A DNA stretch of 64,000 bases, from positions 3,472,001 through 3,536,000 of the forward strand of contig NZ_CP125781.1 of NCBI RefSeq assembly GCF_030053895.1, in the 5' to 3' direction. How positions within the stretch are numbered: position 1 is the first letter of the stretch; every line of letters begins with the position of its first letter. Under the pieces are notes generated by a model that saw nothing but the letters and a program-made list of their open reading frames with translations, was not told where the DNA came from and ran no database searches. A program made the position numbers and the translations under genes. The DNA comes from Trabulsiella odontotermitis. GTDB taxonomy: Bacteria > Pseudomonadota > Gammaproteobacteria > Enterobacterales > Enterobacteriaceae. Positions 25,290 through 33,904 of the stretch are shown piece after piece.

Positions 25290-26360
25290 TTATTCCCCGA
25301 CACGTTCAGTAATGGCTTGCGGATTGTACGTGATAAACATCGCATCACCGTAACTAAAAAAGCGATATTTCGTCTTAACCGCTTCCTGATAGGCCTGCAT
25401 GGTGTGCTGATAGCCCGCAAAGGCGGAAACCAGCATGATCAGCGTCGATTCAGGCAGATGGAAGTTGGTGACCAGCGCGTCGATCACCTGATACTGATAA
25501 CCCGGGTAGATAAAAATCTGTGTGTCGCCAAAGAACGGCGCAATCAGTGCGTCTTTTGCCGCCTGCGCTGCGCTCTCCAGCGAACGAACGGAAGTGGTAC
25601 CCACCGCCACAACGCGGTTGCCGCGCGCTTTCGCCGCCAGCACCGCATCCACCACGCTCTGCGGCACTTCGGCATATTCGGAATGCATAATGTGCTCTTC
25701 GATGCTGTCGACCCGCACTGGCTGGAAGGTGCCCGCACCAACGTGCAGCGTTACGAACGCCATCTCAATGCCCTTCTCGCGCAGACGCGCCAGCAACGGT
25801 TCGTCAAAATGCAGACCGGCAGTCGGCGCGGCGACCGCACCCGGTTTCTCGCTGTAAACGGTCTGATAGAGTTCGCGGTCGGCATCTTCGTCAGGGCGGT
25901 CAATGTACGGCGGCAGCGGCATATGGCCGATGCTGTTGAGGATATCCAGCACCGGGCGCGGGTCGTTAAACTGCACTTCAAACAGCGCGCCATGGCGGGC
26001 CACCATCGTGGCATTGATGCTTTCATCGTCGCCCAGCAGCAGTTCTGCGCCGGGTTTTGGCGCTTTAGAGGCGCGAATATGTGCCAGAATACGTTTATCA
26101 TCGAGCATACGTTCGACCAGCACTTCAATCTTGCCGCCACTGGCTTTACGGCCAAACAGGCGTGCCGGGATCACGCGGGTATTATTAAAGACCAGCAGAT
26201 CGCCAGGGTTGAGCTTGTCGAGCAAATCGGTGAAAGTACCGTGCGTCAGCGCGCCCGTCGGCCCATCCAGCGATAACAAGCGGCAGCTACTGCGCTCAGG
26301 CTGTGGATAGTGGGCAATCAGGGATTCGGGCAACTCAAAGGAGAAATCGGCAACACGCAT
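25290..26360 (-). CDS. queA: S-adenosylmethionine:tRNA ribosyltransferase-isomerase
   Basis: Transfers the ribosyl part of S-adenosylmethionine to preQ1 in tRNA to make epoxyqueuosine. The 356-residue length and the segments DLLVFNNTRVIPARLFGRK, TAGLHFDEPLLARLREKG and ALVTNFHLPESTLIMLVSAF are characteristic of QueA. It leads the minus-strand queA-tgt-yajC-secD-secF cluster and is divergent from acpH, with about 90 bases between the starts for both promoters. Confidence 0.98.
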   Translation of the reverse strand: MRVADFSFELPESLIAHYPQPERSSCRLLSLDGPTGALTHGTFTDLLDKLNPGDLLVFNNTRVIPARLFGRKASGGKIEVLVERMLDDKRILAHIRASKAPKPGAELLLGDDESINATMVARHGALFEVQFNDPRPVLDILNSIGHMPLPPYIDRPDEDADRELYQTVYSEKPGAVAAPTAGLHFDEPLLARLREKGIEMAFVTLHVGAGTFQPVRVDSIEEHIMHSEYAEVPQSVVDAVLAAKARGNRVVAVGTTSVRSLESAAQAAKDALIAPFFGDTQIFIYPGYQYQVIDALVTNFHLPESTLIMLVSAFAGYQHTMQAYQEAVKTKYRFFSYGDAMFITYNPQAITERVGE

Positions 26361-26451
26361 GACGTAGACTCGTGACTTAAAAACAGGCGGCTTAGTCTAG
26401 TGCTCGCGCCTCTTCGCTGCAACACTTAGCCGTTACCGGACAGAGATACAC

Positions 26452-27033
26452 ATGAATTTTCTTGCACATTTACATCTCGCCCACCTTGCCGACAGCTCAC
26501 TGCCCGGCAATCTGCTCGCCGACTTTGTGCGCGGTAACCCGGACGAACTCTACCCGGTTGACGTCGTGGACGGTATTCATATGCATCGTCGCATTGACGT
26601 GCTGACCGACAACCTGCCGGAAGTGAAAGAAGCGCGCGACTGGTTTCGCCCGCAAACGCGCCGCGTGGCGCCGATTACGCTGGACGTGATGTGGGATCAT
26701 TTTCTGTCCCGCCACTGGGAACGATTGTCGCCGGAGATGCCGCTGGCAGAATTCGTGCGCTATGCCCATGCACAGGTGAGCGTGATCCTGCCGGACTCCC
26801 CGCCGCGGTTTGTCAATCTGAACGACTATCTGTGGTCGGAGCGCTGGCTTGAACGCTATCGTGAAATGGACTTTATTCAGCGTGTATTAAACGGCATGGC
26901 CAGTCGCCGCCCGCGACTGGAAGCCCTGCGCGACTCCTGGCATGACCTGGATACGCACTATGACGAACTGGAAAATCGGTTCTGGCGGTTTTATCCGCGC
27001 ATGATGGCGCAGGCGAGAAAAAGAGCACTTTAA
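26452..27033 (+). CDS. acpH: Acyl carrier protein phosphodiesterase
   Basis: Removes the 4'-phosphopantetheine group from holo-ACP. The protein is 193 residues with the HD-like fold; MNFLAHLHLAHLADSSLPGNLLADFVRG at the start carries the metal-binding His and Asp, and DVMWDHFLSRHW the central His. It corresponds to E. coli yajB/acpH. Divergent from queA; its physiological role beyond ACP turnover is unclear. Confidence 0.96.
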   Translation: MNFLAHLHLAHLADSSLPGNLLADFVRGNPDELYPVDVVDGIHMHRRIDVLTDNLPEVKEARDWFRPQTRRVAPITLDVMWDHFLSRHWERLSPEMPLAEFVRYAHAQVSVILPDSPPRFVNLNDYLWSERWLERYREMDFIQRVLNGMASRRPRLEALRDSWHDLDTHYDELENRFWRFYPRMMAQARKRAL

Positions 27034-27201
27034 AACTTGCGCTTTATCACAAATTCGATATCGTACAGGTGTTTTTTAAAATCGATTGATAGGTAAAACC
27101 TGTCTCATTGATTGTCAGCATCACGTTGAGCTTACCAATACCACTCTCTATACTGGCCCGCGTTGCGTTCCATTAACCTTATAAATGTAAAGGAGAACCC
27201 C

Positions 27202-27804
27202 ATGGTTCTGGTTACTCGTCCGGCTCCTGACTTTACTGCTGCGGCTGTTCTTGGTAGCGGCGAAATTGTTGAAAAATTTAATTTCAAACAACACACCAAT
27301 GGCAAAGCAACGGTTGTGTTCTTCTGGCCGATGGACTTCACCTTCGTCTGCCCGTCTGAACTGATCGCATTTGACAAACGTTACGAAGAATTCCAGAAAC
27401 GCGGCGTTGAAGTCGTTGGCGTTTCCTTCGACTCAGAATTCGTCCACAACGCATGGCGCAACACCCCTGTCGACAAAGGCGGCATCGGTGCAGTGAAATA
27501 CGCAATGGTTGCTGACGTTAAGCGCGAAATCCAGAAAGCCTACGGCATCGAACACCCGGACGAAGGTGTTGCACTGCGTGGTTCTTTCCTGATCGACAAA
27601 AACGGTATCGTGCGCCATCAGGTCGTTAACGATCTGCCGCTGGGTCGCAACATCGACGAAATGCTGCGCATGGTTGACGCGCTGCAGTTCCACGAAGAGC
27701 ACGGCGAAGTGTGCCCGGCACAGTGGGAAAAAGGGAAAGAAGGCATGAACGCGTCTCCGGACGGCGTTGCTAAGTACCTGAGCGAAAACGTCTCTAAACT
27801 GTAA
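27202..27804 (+). CDS. tsaA: Typical 2-Cys peroxiredoxin (AhpC/TSA family)
   Basis: A 200-residue thiol peroxidase that reduces H2O2 and organic peroxides. The peroxidatic Cys50 lies in DFTFVCPSELIAF and the resolving Cys171 in EVCPAQWEKG, with a C-terminal Lys-rich tail. The GGIGAVKYAMV segment (GG(L/I)G type) and a C-terminal extension suggest an overoxidation-sensitive form, although no clear YF motif is seen. AAGGAG seven bases before the ATG at 27202 fixes the start. Salmonella carries a gene called tsaA at this spot, whereas E. coli K-12 does not. The intergenic region upstream is 168 bases and A+T rich; I see no certain OxyR site. Confidence 0.93.
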   Translation: MVLVTRPAPDFTAAAVLGSGEIVEKFNFKQHTNGKATVVFFWPMDFTFVCPSELIAFDKRYEEFQKRGVEVVGVSFDSEFVHNAWRNTPVDKGGIGAVKYAMVADVKREIQKAYGIEHPDEGVALRGSFLIDKNGIVRHQVVNDLPLGRNIDEMLRMVDALQFHEEHGEVCPAQWEKGKEGMNASPDGVAKYLSENVSKL

Positions 27805-27819
27805 TCGACAGCGTTAACG

Positions 27820-27847
27820 AAAAGGCTCGCCTCGCGAGCCTTTTTTG
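27820..27847. terminator. Terminator between tsaA and the DUF3999 gene
   Basis: AAGGCTCGC and GCGAGCCTTTTTT form a strong stem with a T run. It lies between convergent genes and mainly serves tsaA. Confidence 0.92.
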
Positions 27848-27853
27848 TGCCTG

Positions 27854-29245
27854 CTATTCCGGTTTGTTCTTCACTTCCCGCCAGATCCGCCACGCCATGC
27901 CCAGCAACAGCACAACACCGACAATTAACGCCCCCCATACCAGCATTGTCTGCCACTGACTGGCGCGTTCCGCTTCCGAAGTCGCCGTCAGTCGCTCCTC
28001 GCCACCGAGCGTGACTGGCTCCAGCGCAGTTGCGTGAGGAATCGCCTCCAGCGGCCAGGCTTTCTCCAGCGCCTCCGGGATCAGCATGTTCATTGCGATG
28101 CTGACGTTTTCTGCCGCGCCATTCCCCCAGGCAAGCAGATAAGGCGCGTTACCCTGCGCATTAAAGACCAGCGTTAGCTGGTCCCGACGGCCGGAGATGT
28201 CTGGCAGCGTCTCCGGCAGATGGGCATTCACCGTCGTCAGACGTATCGCCTGCACCACCCTTTCCTGCATCAGGAACGGCTCTGAACGTCGGTTATCCAG
28301 CGAATAAAGTACCTGCTTCGTTAAGGGCTGCCACGCACCGTTTTCCGCGCTGCGCCAGGCGAGTTCCACCGGCAGCACCGAACCATTCTCCAGTGTGAAA
28401 GCGATCGACGTCAGCGGTTGCGGCTGTGCCCACTGGTAAATCGCCTGGTTTTCCGACACCCGTTTTTCTGCGCTTTTCAGCACGACCTGATCGTTTTCCA
28501 GCGCTCTGTTACGTGGCAACGCCGAAGCCCCTGTGAGGGTCAGCGGCGGGGTTTGATCGGCAAACACCAGCAGCAGATAACGCGTACTGTCTGACGACAT
28601 TCGGGTTGAAAGACTGAGGCGATCCATCTTCAGGCGGTCGGTACCGCTGGTCAGATCCATCAGCGTTGCCGACTCGTCCTGCAACGTCCAGTCGTCCAGA
28701 TCGTGGCTGGTATAGAGCGAAACTTTACCTTGCCAGTTGCCGGTCGGGGTTTTCCAGTCCAGCCTGAGCTGCGAAATATAGCGCGACTCCTTTGACGCAT
28801 CAGGCAACGCCAGTAAATAGCTCTGTCCGGCGTTTCTGGCGTCCTCGCTTTGCAGATGCACTTCCAGACCGCCCGACGAGCGAAGCACCATGGTCTCCGG
28901 CGCGCGTCGGGTGTCTGTATTCACGTTGAGCGGTGCCGCGGTCAGCGGAAAAACACGCAGTGGAATGGCCTCAGGAGCAGTGGCAGCCGTTTTCTGCACC
29001 ACCACTGAAAAAGGTACCGTCTCACCCTGCTGGTTAAAGACGCGCACATCGCGCATATCCGGCCACGCCGTCTGCTGGTAGACCTGCGCGGGTAAATCAA
29101 TGCGAAACCAGGGCGCTGATGCCGACGTTTCCAGCGTCATGCCAAAGGCGTAATCCCCCGGCGTTTCCGCAGGAGCCTCAGCGCAAAATGCCGGTATCGC
29201 AGCACTGAGCGCCGCTCCCAGCATGACGCTTTTCATCCATTTCAT
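27854..29245 (-). CDS. DUF3999 family periplasmic/membrane protein
   Basis: A 463-residue protein of unknown function. A signal peptide (MKWMKSVMLGAALSAAIPAFCA) precedes a long beta-rich region with repeated sandwich-like stretches, for example FRIDLPAQVYQQTAWPDMRDVRVFN (first part only fits the family) and LTLVFNAQGNAPYLLAWGN. One C-terminal span (MLVWGALIVGVVLLLGMAW, near 430-450) and a short basic tail suggest a periplasmic protein anchored in the inner membrane. Its ATG overlaps the stop of the upstream DUF2339 gene (ATGA), so the two are translationally coupled and probably work as one complex. Present in Salmonella, absent from E. coli K-12 as I recall. Confidence 0.85.
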   Translation of the reverse strand: MKWMKSVMLGAALSAAIPAFCAEAPAETPGDYAFGMTLETSASAPWFRIDLPAQVYQQTAWPDMRDVRVFNQQGETVPFSVVVQKTAATAPEAIPLRVFPLTAAPLNVNTDTRRAPETMVLRSSGGLEVHLQSEDARNAGQSYLLALPDASKESRYISQLRLDWKTPTGNWQGKVSLYTSHDLDDWTLQDESATLMDLTSGTDRLKMDRLSLSTRMSSDSTRYLLLVFADQTPPLTLTGASALPRNRALENDQVVLKSAEKRVSENQAIYQWAQPQPLTSIAFTLENGSVLPVELAWRSAENGAWQPLTKQVLYSLDNRRSEPFLMQERVVQAIRLTTVNAHLPETLPDISGRRDQLTLVFNAQGNAPYLLAWGNGAAENVSIAMNMLIPEALEKAWPLEAIPHATALEPVTLGGEERLTATSEAERASQWQTMLVWGALIVGVVLLLGMAWRIWREVKNKPE

Positions 29246-31842
29246 TGTTCTTCTCCTGCTTTTTTGACCGGTTCCGCTCTCGGCGGTAAAGGTGAAAAGT
29301 AGCCGATAATCAGGACCAGCACCGCCACGCCGATAAACGCAATAGCACGCGCCAGTCCGCCGCCGCGCGCGCTGTCCACCAGCATTAGTTTAACAATCAC
29401 CACACCCAATAACACCGCGCCGCAAAGCCATTCGTAGCGCGACGCGCGACGGGTGGCGCGCAGCATGACAATCAGCGCTGTCAGCATCCAGAACAGGGCA
29501 AACGTGGTCTGAAGCAGGCGTGAATGCCACAAACTTTCGGGATACCATGGGATCTCGCCAAAATACGCCAGCGCACGCAACAGCACCCCGTTCAGCCACC
29601 AGAAGCTGAGCGCCAGCAGCGCGACCTTCATGAGACGACGGAAAGCAGCGACCTGCCGCGGGAAGCGCGATACCGGGAAACGGCTGTACACCAGCAACCC
29701 CAGCAGCGCGAACGCCGCGCCCTCTTCCAGCGGGTTAAGCAGTGGCAGATAGCGCTGCTGGAAAACAACGCCGTTCTGAAAATTCGCCACGATCAGCAAC
29801 AGCAACAACACAACAGCCACGGGCGCCATTGCCAGCGCGCCATACAGCTCAGGCCAGACGCGGAACGGCCAGTACTGACGACGAAGCGCGATATTCACCA
29901 GCATGATGGCGAGACCGCCCGCCGCCATCACGAGGCCGCTCATCCAGGCGTCCATTCCCCACGGCAATGCCCGGACAAACCAGAAAAGCTCATGGCCCAG
30001 CGCCAGCAACAGCATCCAGAAGAGCGATAAATGCAAGCCTTGCGAGGCGAGGCGTCGCAGCTCCGCCTCATCCCGACGCAACAGCAGGATGGCGGAAGGC
30101 AGCGCCACCAGCCACGTCAGGCTCTCCCGGCCAGCGGTGAAAATGCCGCCGTGTCTTATCTGATAATCGAGCAATAACAATATCGCGGGCCACAACAGCC
30201 ATTTCGCATAGCCCACTTCGGCCCATGCCAGGCGGATCCCGCCGTAGCGCCAGATCCAGGCGGAAACGGCGAGCAGCGCCAGCATCACGGCATAAATATA
30301 AGGCTCGTGATCCAGCAGCAGTTCGGTCGCCTGATAAAGTGTAAAGATCCAGAAAATGATCCCGCCTGCCAGCAGTGCCCAGCTCACTTCCCGACGCAGC
30401 GCGCACCACAGCCACGCCGCCGCCAGCCAGCAGGCGCTCATGACCAGTGAAATCATCATCATAGTGAGCGCGCCGGAAGGTTGCATAAAGGCGGTTATCG
30501 CACTCGCCAGCGCCAGTATCAGCAGTACCGTGCCGCTGATACTCATGCGCCTTTGCTGCTGTTGTACGCCCAGCCACAGTACTCCGAGCCCTTCCAGCGC
30601 CCAGGCCATCGCCGTCCAGCGCGCGGAGAGCGCCAGCGGGATCGCCAGTGTCACAAAAGCGCCGCCGAGGGCCAGCGCCGCCAACACCAGTGGTTTGCCA
30701 CCAAGGGAAAAACGTTTGAGCGCCAGCCAGGCCAGTAGCATATAGACGCCGCCATAGGCCAGCGCGCTGAGCGCCGGGCCGTATTCCATATGCTGAGTGA
30801 TACCGTACTGCAGTCCATAGCCCACCAGCGGCGGCGCGAAGAGCAGAATGCCGTCCACCACCCGCTGACCGCGACTCTGCGCCCGCAACGACAGCACCAC
30901 GCTCAGCACGCCAAACAGCAGCATGTTGGCAATCAGAAACAGCTGGCTGTTGAGGTAATACTCAGGTTTCCAGGAATCAATACCCCACAAGGTGCCGACG
31001 CCAAAGGTAAACAGTAGCCCTAACAGATTCAGCTCGCGCCAGTGCTGCCACACGCTGATGGCGAGGATACCGACCGACAGCAGCAGGTAAAACGAGAAAA
31101 GCGCGACATAATTCCCGCTTCCGGTGGAGAGCAACAGTGGTGTCAGATAACCGCCGAGACTCGCCAGCATCGCCAGACTGAGCGCCTTTTGCAGGATCGC
31201 CAGCCCGACGCTGGCGGCACAAATCAGCACCAGCAATCCAAACGCCAGCGAGACGGGTAGCATGTCCCAGAGCCGGAACGCGCCAAAAACTGTCAGATAG
31301 AGCACGCCCGTGCCGCCACCCTGCAGGATCAGCGCATAAACGCGCTGTTTATGCCGCAGATACCAGCCAAAGGCGAGGAGTCCCACCGCCGCCAGCGCCG
31401 TTAATGCCAGCCGCAGTTCGAGGGAAAGAAGTTGATGTTCAACGGAATAGCGGATCAGGAAGGAGAGCCCGACGAACAGCAGGATAATCCCCAGTTTTGC
31501 CAGCGGATTGCCCTGCATAAACCAGCGTGCCAGCGAGGTAACCATGCCGCCAAACGCCGTGGGTTTTTCCGGCTGAGCGGGTTTCGCGTCCACCACTTTT
31601 GGCGGCACGGGTGCAGGCGCGGGTTCCGCCTTCTGCACAGGTACCGCCGGTATAACCGTTGCAGGCTTCGGAACCGGGACAGGTTCGGGCTTCTGTTGCT
31701 CAAGTTGCTCAACACGGCGGCGTAGCATCGCCAGCTCATCCCGCATGGCTCCGCTTCGCCGGAAGGCAATAATGGCAAGCGCTGGCACCACCACCAGCGC
31801 AAAAAACAGTATTACGCTGCCAAGGAAAAGAAGTTCATCCAT
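29242..31842 (-). CDS. DUF2339 family multi-spanning membrane protein
   Basis: A very hydrophobic 866-residue inner-membrane protein of unknown function. It has an N-terminal span (LLFLGSVILFFALVVVPALA), a short coiled coil (MRDELAMLRRRVEQLEQQ), a Pro/Val/Ala-rich linker (~50-85) and then more than 20 membrane spans up to the C-terminus. This layout is typical of DUF2339. The ATG at 31842 has AAGGTG before it; a start 22 codons upstream would give a polar, Cys-rich leader not expected in front of the first span. The stop overlaps the DUF3999 start. Transport or envelope roles have been guessed for the family, but none is shown here. Confidence 0.85.
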   Translation of the reverse strand: MDELLFLGSVILFFALVVVPALAIIAFRRSGAMRDELAMLRRRVEQLEQQKPEPVPVPKPATVIPAVPVQKAEPAPAPVPPKVVDAKPAQPEKPTAFGGMVTSLARWFMQGNPLAKLGIILLFVGLSFLIRYSVEHQLLSLELRLALTALAAVGLLAFGWYLRHKQRVYALILQGGGTGVLYLTVFGAFRLWDMLPVSLAFGLLVLICAASVGLAILQKALSLAMLASLGGYLTPLLLSTGSGNYVALFSFYLLLSVGILAISVWQHWRELNLLGLLFTFGVGTLWGIDSWKPEYYLNSQLFLIANMLLFGVLSVVLSLRAQSRGQRVVDGILLFAPPLVGYGLQYGITQHMEYGPALSALAYGGVYMLLAWLALKRFSLGGKPLVLAALALGGAFVTLAIPLALSARWTAMAWALEGLGVLWLGVQQQQRRMSISGTVLLILALASAITAFMQPSGALTMMMISLVMSACWLAAAWLWCALRREVSWALLAGGIIFWIFTLYQATELLLDHEPYIYAVMLALLAVSAWIWRYGGIRLAWAEVGYAKWLLWPAILLLLDYQIRHGGIFTAGRESLTWLVALPSAILLLRRDEAELRRLASQGLHLSLFWMLLLALGHELFWFVRALPWGMDAWMSGLVMAAGGLAIMLVNIALRRQYWPFRVWPELYGALAMAPVAVVLLLLLIVANFQNGVVFQQRYLPLLNPLEEGAAFALLGLLVYSRFPVSRFPRQVAAFRRLMKVALLALSFWWLNGVLLRALAYFGEIPWYPESLWHSRLLQTTFALFWMLTALIVMLRATRRASRYEWLCGAVLLGVVIVKLMLVDSARGGGLARAIAFIGVAVLVLIIGYFSPLPPRAEPVKKAGEEQ

Positions 31843-31977
31843 GTTTTCACCTTCGCTGTATGCAGTCCCATTACAGTGGCACAAAATGTGCCATTTGTAC
31901 TTAGTCACGACTCAAACGCGATGAAAATCAGAAAACATTTCGGGAAAAACTGGCGAGAAACTCAGCGAACGCTACGC

Positions 31978-33762
31978 TTAACTGCCCGTCCACACCGTGG
32001 CGGAAATCGATGGCAGCGTCAGGATATTGTCATGGATGACGCCTTTTCCTTCGCGGTTTTGCCACGCGTTGACCGCCATCAGCGGCGTTTTCTCCAGCAC
32101 GACTTCACAGGCGTCGCCCCGGTTGATCGCCACCAGTACACGCTGCTGCTGCCAGACGCGCAGAAACACCACCACGTTATCCTCTGCATACACCACATGA
32201 CAGGCGCCATAGCGTAGTGATTTGCTGCTCTTACGCAGTTTCGCCATGCGCTGATAAAGCGCCCGCAGTTTCTCATCCTGATGGCGTTTGTCCCACGGAA
32301 ACGGCTTGCGGCAGAATGGATCGTTATTGCCGTCCAGCCCCACTTCATCACCATAGTAAATGCAGGGAACGCCGGGCCAGGCAAACAGCCAGACCACCGC
32401 CAGCGGCAGCCGCGCCACATCTTTCCCCAGCAGCGTTTTAAAACGCGCCGTGTCATGGCTGTCGAGCTGGTTGAACATCCGCAACTGCTGCTGATGCGAT
32501 AACCCGGCGCGATAGTTTTCCATCCACGCCATACAGGTCTGAGCGTCGAGCTGCTGCGGATCGTAAGAGATATCGGTATTGGCGAGAAATCCCCATAGCG
32601 GATAGGTAAAGCCGCGATAGTTCATGGCCGCGTCTTCTGCATCCGCCTGCAACCACTGGCGGGCATCACCGAAATGCTCACCAAACACGTAGGCTTCCGG
32701 CTGCGCGTCTTTGGCCGCGCGAGTGATACCCGCAACGTGTTCGAGGTTGTTTTTCGCACCACCGGCTTCGCCCAGCATATGCACCACATCGAGACGCCAG
32801 CCATCCATCTGCCATGGCGCCTTCAGCCAGTGGCGAACAATGCTGTCTTCACCACGGTAGATCTCCTCCACCAGTGCTGGCGAACAATAGTCCAGTTTCG
32901 GCAGACTCGGATAACCCAGCCAGTCCAGCGCACGACCCTCGTCGGAAAAACTGTACCAGTCACGCCAGCGGGAGTCGGGATCATGACACGCTCCACCGCC
33001 TGTGCGTTGATGCCGGTCGAACCAGGGGTGCGACTCGCCGCTGTGGTTAAAAACGCCGTCGAGGATCAGCCGCATGCCTTCCTGCCGCGTATTATGCCGC
33101 AGGCGTAGCAGCGCCTCATCACCGCCAAACTGCGGGTCAACGTGGCGATAATCTTGCGTATCATATTTATGCACGCTCGGCGCGGTAAAAACCGGGTTCA
33201 GGTAGAGCGCCGTGACGCCCAGCGTTTTCAGGTAGGGCAGTTTTTCACTGATGCCATCGAGATCGCCGCCATAAAACGTCGATCCGGCCCCTTCTGCGGT
33301 GAGCGGTTCATCCCAGTCGCGCAGCGTAATATCCCGTGCGGACTGGCGCGAACGGCTGCGGGCAAAGCGGTCGGGAAAGATTTGATAAAAAACCTGTTCA
33401 GCCACCCATTGCGGGCCATGATCGGGGAGATCGATGGCAAACAGTTCGAGCTTTGCAGGTGGAAAGCGGCTGAAGCCCTGCGGCGAAAACCACAACTGAC
33501 GATTATCCCACAGCAGCTTAAAGCCGTAGCGGCGACGGGGCTGCCCCTGAGTGAGATCGATCTCCCCTCGCCAGGCCACTACGCCGTTGTGCGGCGAGCG
33601 CCGCAGGCGGTGCATCGGCAACGTCAGTTCTTCATTATCCTGTTCAGCACGCAACGTTATCCGTGTCGGAAGATTGTCACCACGCAGCCACAGCGTAATC
33701 GACAGTCGATCCTGGTGCGCTTTAACAAACGGCGCAACAGGAAGATGCCAGGCCTTCAACAT
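31978..33762 (-). CDS. malZ: Maltodextrin glucosidase
   Basis: Cytoplasmic glycoside hydrolase family 13 enzyme that releases glucose from the reducing end of maltodextrins. After an N-terminal beta domain come the GH13 motifs DGVFNHSG, GWRLDVVHM (nucleophile Asp), FGEHFGDA (acid Glu) and FNQLDSHDTARF. At 594 residues it is about 10 shorter than E. coli MalZ; the gap falls in the linker after FPDRFARS, before ITLRDWDEPL. It is monocistronic or with proY upstream; likely MalT sites lie in the proY-malZ gap. Confidence 0.95.
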   Translation of the reverse strand: MLKAWHLPVAPFVKAHQDRLSITLWLRGDNLPTRITLRAEQDNEELTLPMHRLRRSPHNGVVAWRGEIDLTQGQPRRRYGFKLLWDNRQLWFSPQGFSRFPPAKLELFAIDLPDHGPQWVAEQVFYQIFPDRFARSRSRQSARDITLRDWDEPLTAEGAGSTFYGGDLDGISEKLPYLKTLGVTALYLNPVFTAPSVHKYDTQDYRHVDPQFGGDEALLRLRHNTRQEGMRLILDGVFNHSGESHPWFDRHQRTGGGACHDPDSRWRDWYSFSDEGRALDWLGYPSLPKLDYCSPALVEEIYRGEDSIVRHWLKAPWQMDGWRLDVVHMLGEAGGAKNNLEHVAGITRAAKDAQPEAYVFGEHFGDARQWLQADAEDAAMNYRGFTYPLWGFLANTDISYDPQQLDAQTCMAWMENYRAGLSHQQQLRMFNQLDSHDTARFKTLLGKDVARLPLAVVWLFAWPGVPCIYYGDEVGLDGNNDPFCRKPFPWDKRHQDEKLRALYQRMAKLRKSSKSLRYGACHVVYAEDNVVVFLRVWQQQRVLVAINRGDACEVVLEKTPLMAVNAWQNREGKGVIHDNILTLPSISATVWTGS

Positions 33763-33840
33763 CGTCAGATCCCCTCATTACAAAATACTTTCACCATGCC
33801 ATAGCCGGGGAAAGGATAACTCATCATCAAGCGGTTTATT

Positions 33841-33864
33841 GGGGGGAGGAGCCCGGGGGAGGAG
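33841..33864 (-). promoter_or_regulatory. Probable pair of MalT boxes upstream of malZ
   Basis: Two direct copies of the MalT core GGAGGA (33845-33850 and 33858-33863), each in a G-rich context, occur 13 bases apart about 85-100 bases before the malZ ATG. MalT consensus is GGGGA(T/G)GAGG, and malZ is a known MalT target in E. coli. On the malZ sense strand they read as CTCC repeats. Activity is inferred only. Confidence 0.45.
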
Positions 33865-33869
33865 AAATT

Positions 33870-33897
33870 CGCCCCTTTCCCGTTTGAGAAAGGGGCG
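33870..33897. terminator. Hairpin after proY
   Basis: CGCCCCTTTC and GAAAGGGGCG form a ten-pair stem with an eight-base loop, eight bases beyond the proY stop on the minus strand. There is no long T run, so it may act as a weak terminator or message end. Confidence 0.6.
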
Positions 33898-33904
33898 ATA
33901 AAAG

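Noticed and set aside
25317..26276. A 319-codon plus-strand frame across queA
   Set aside because: Antisense to a clear queA with full-length homology; Arg/His-rich translation and no supporting signals.
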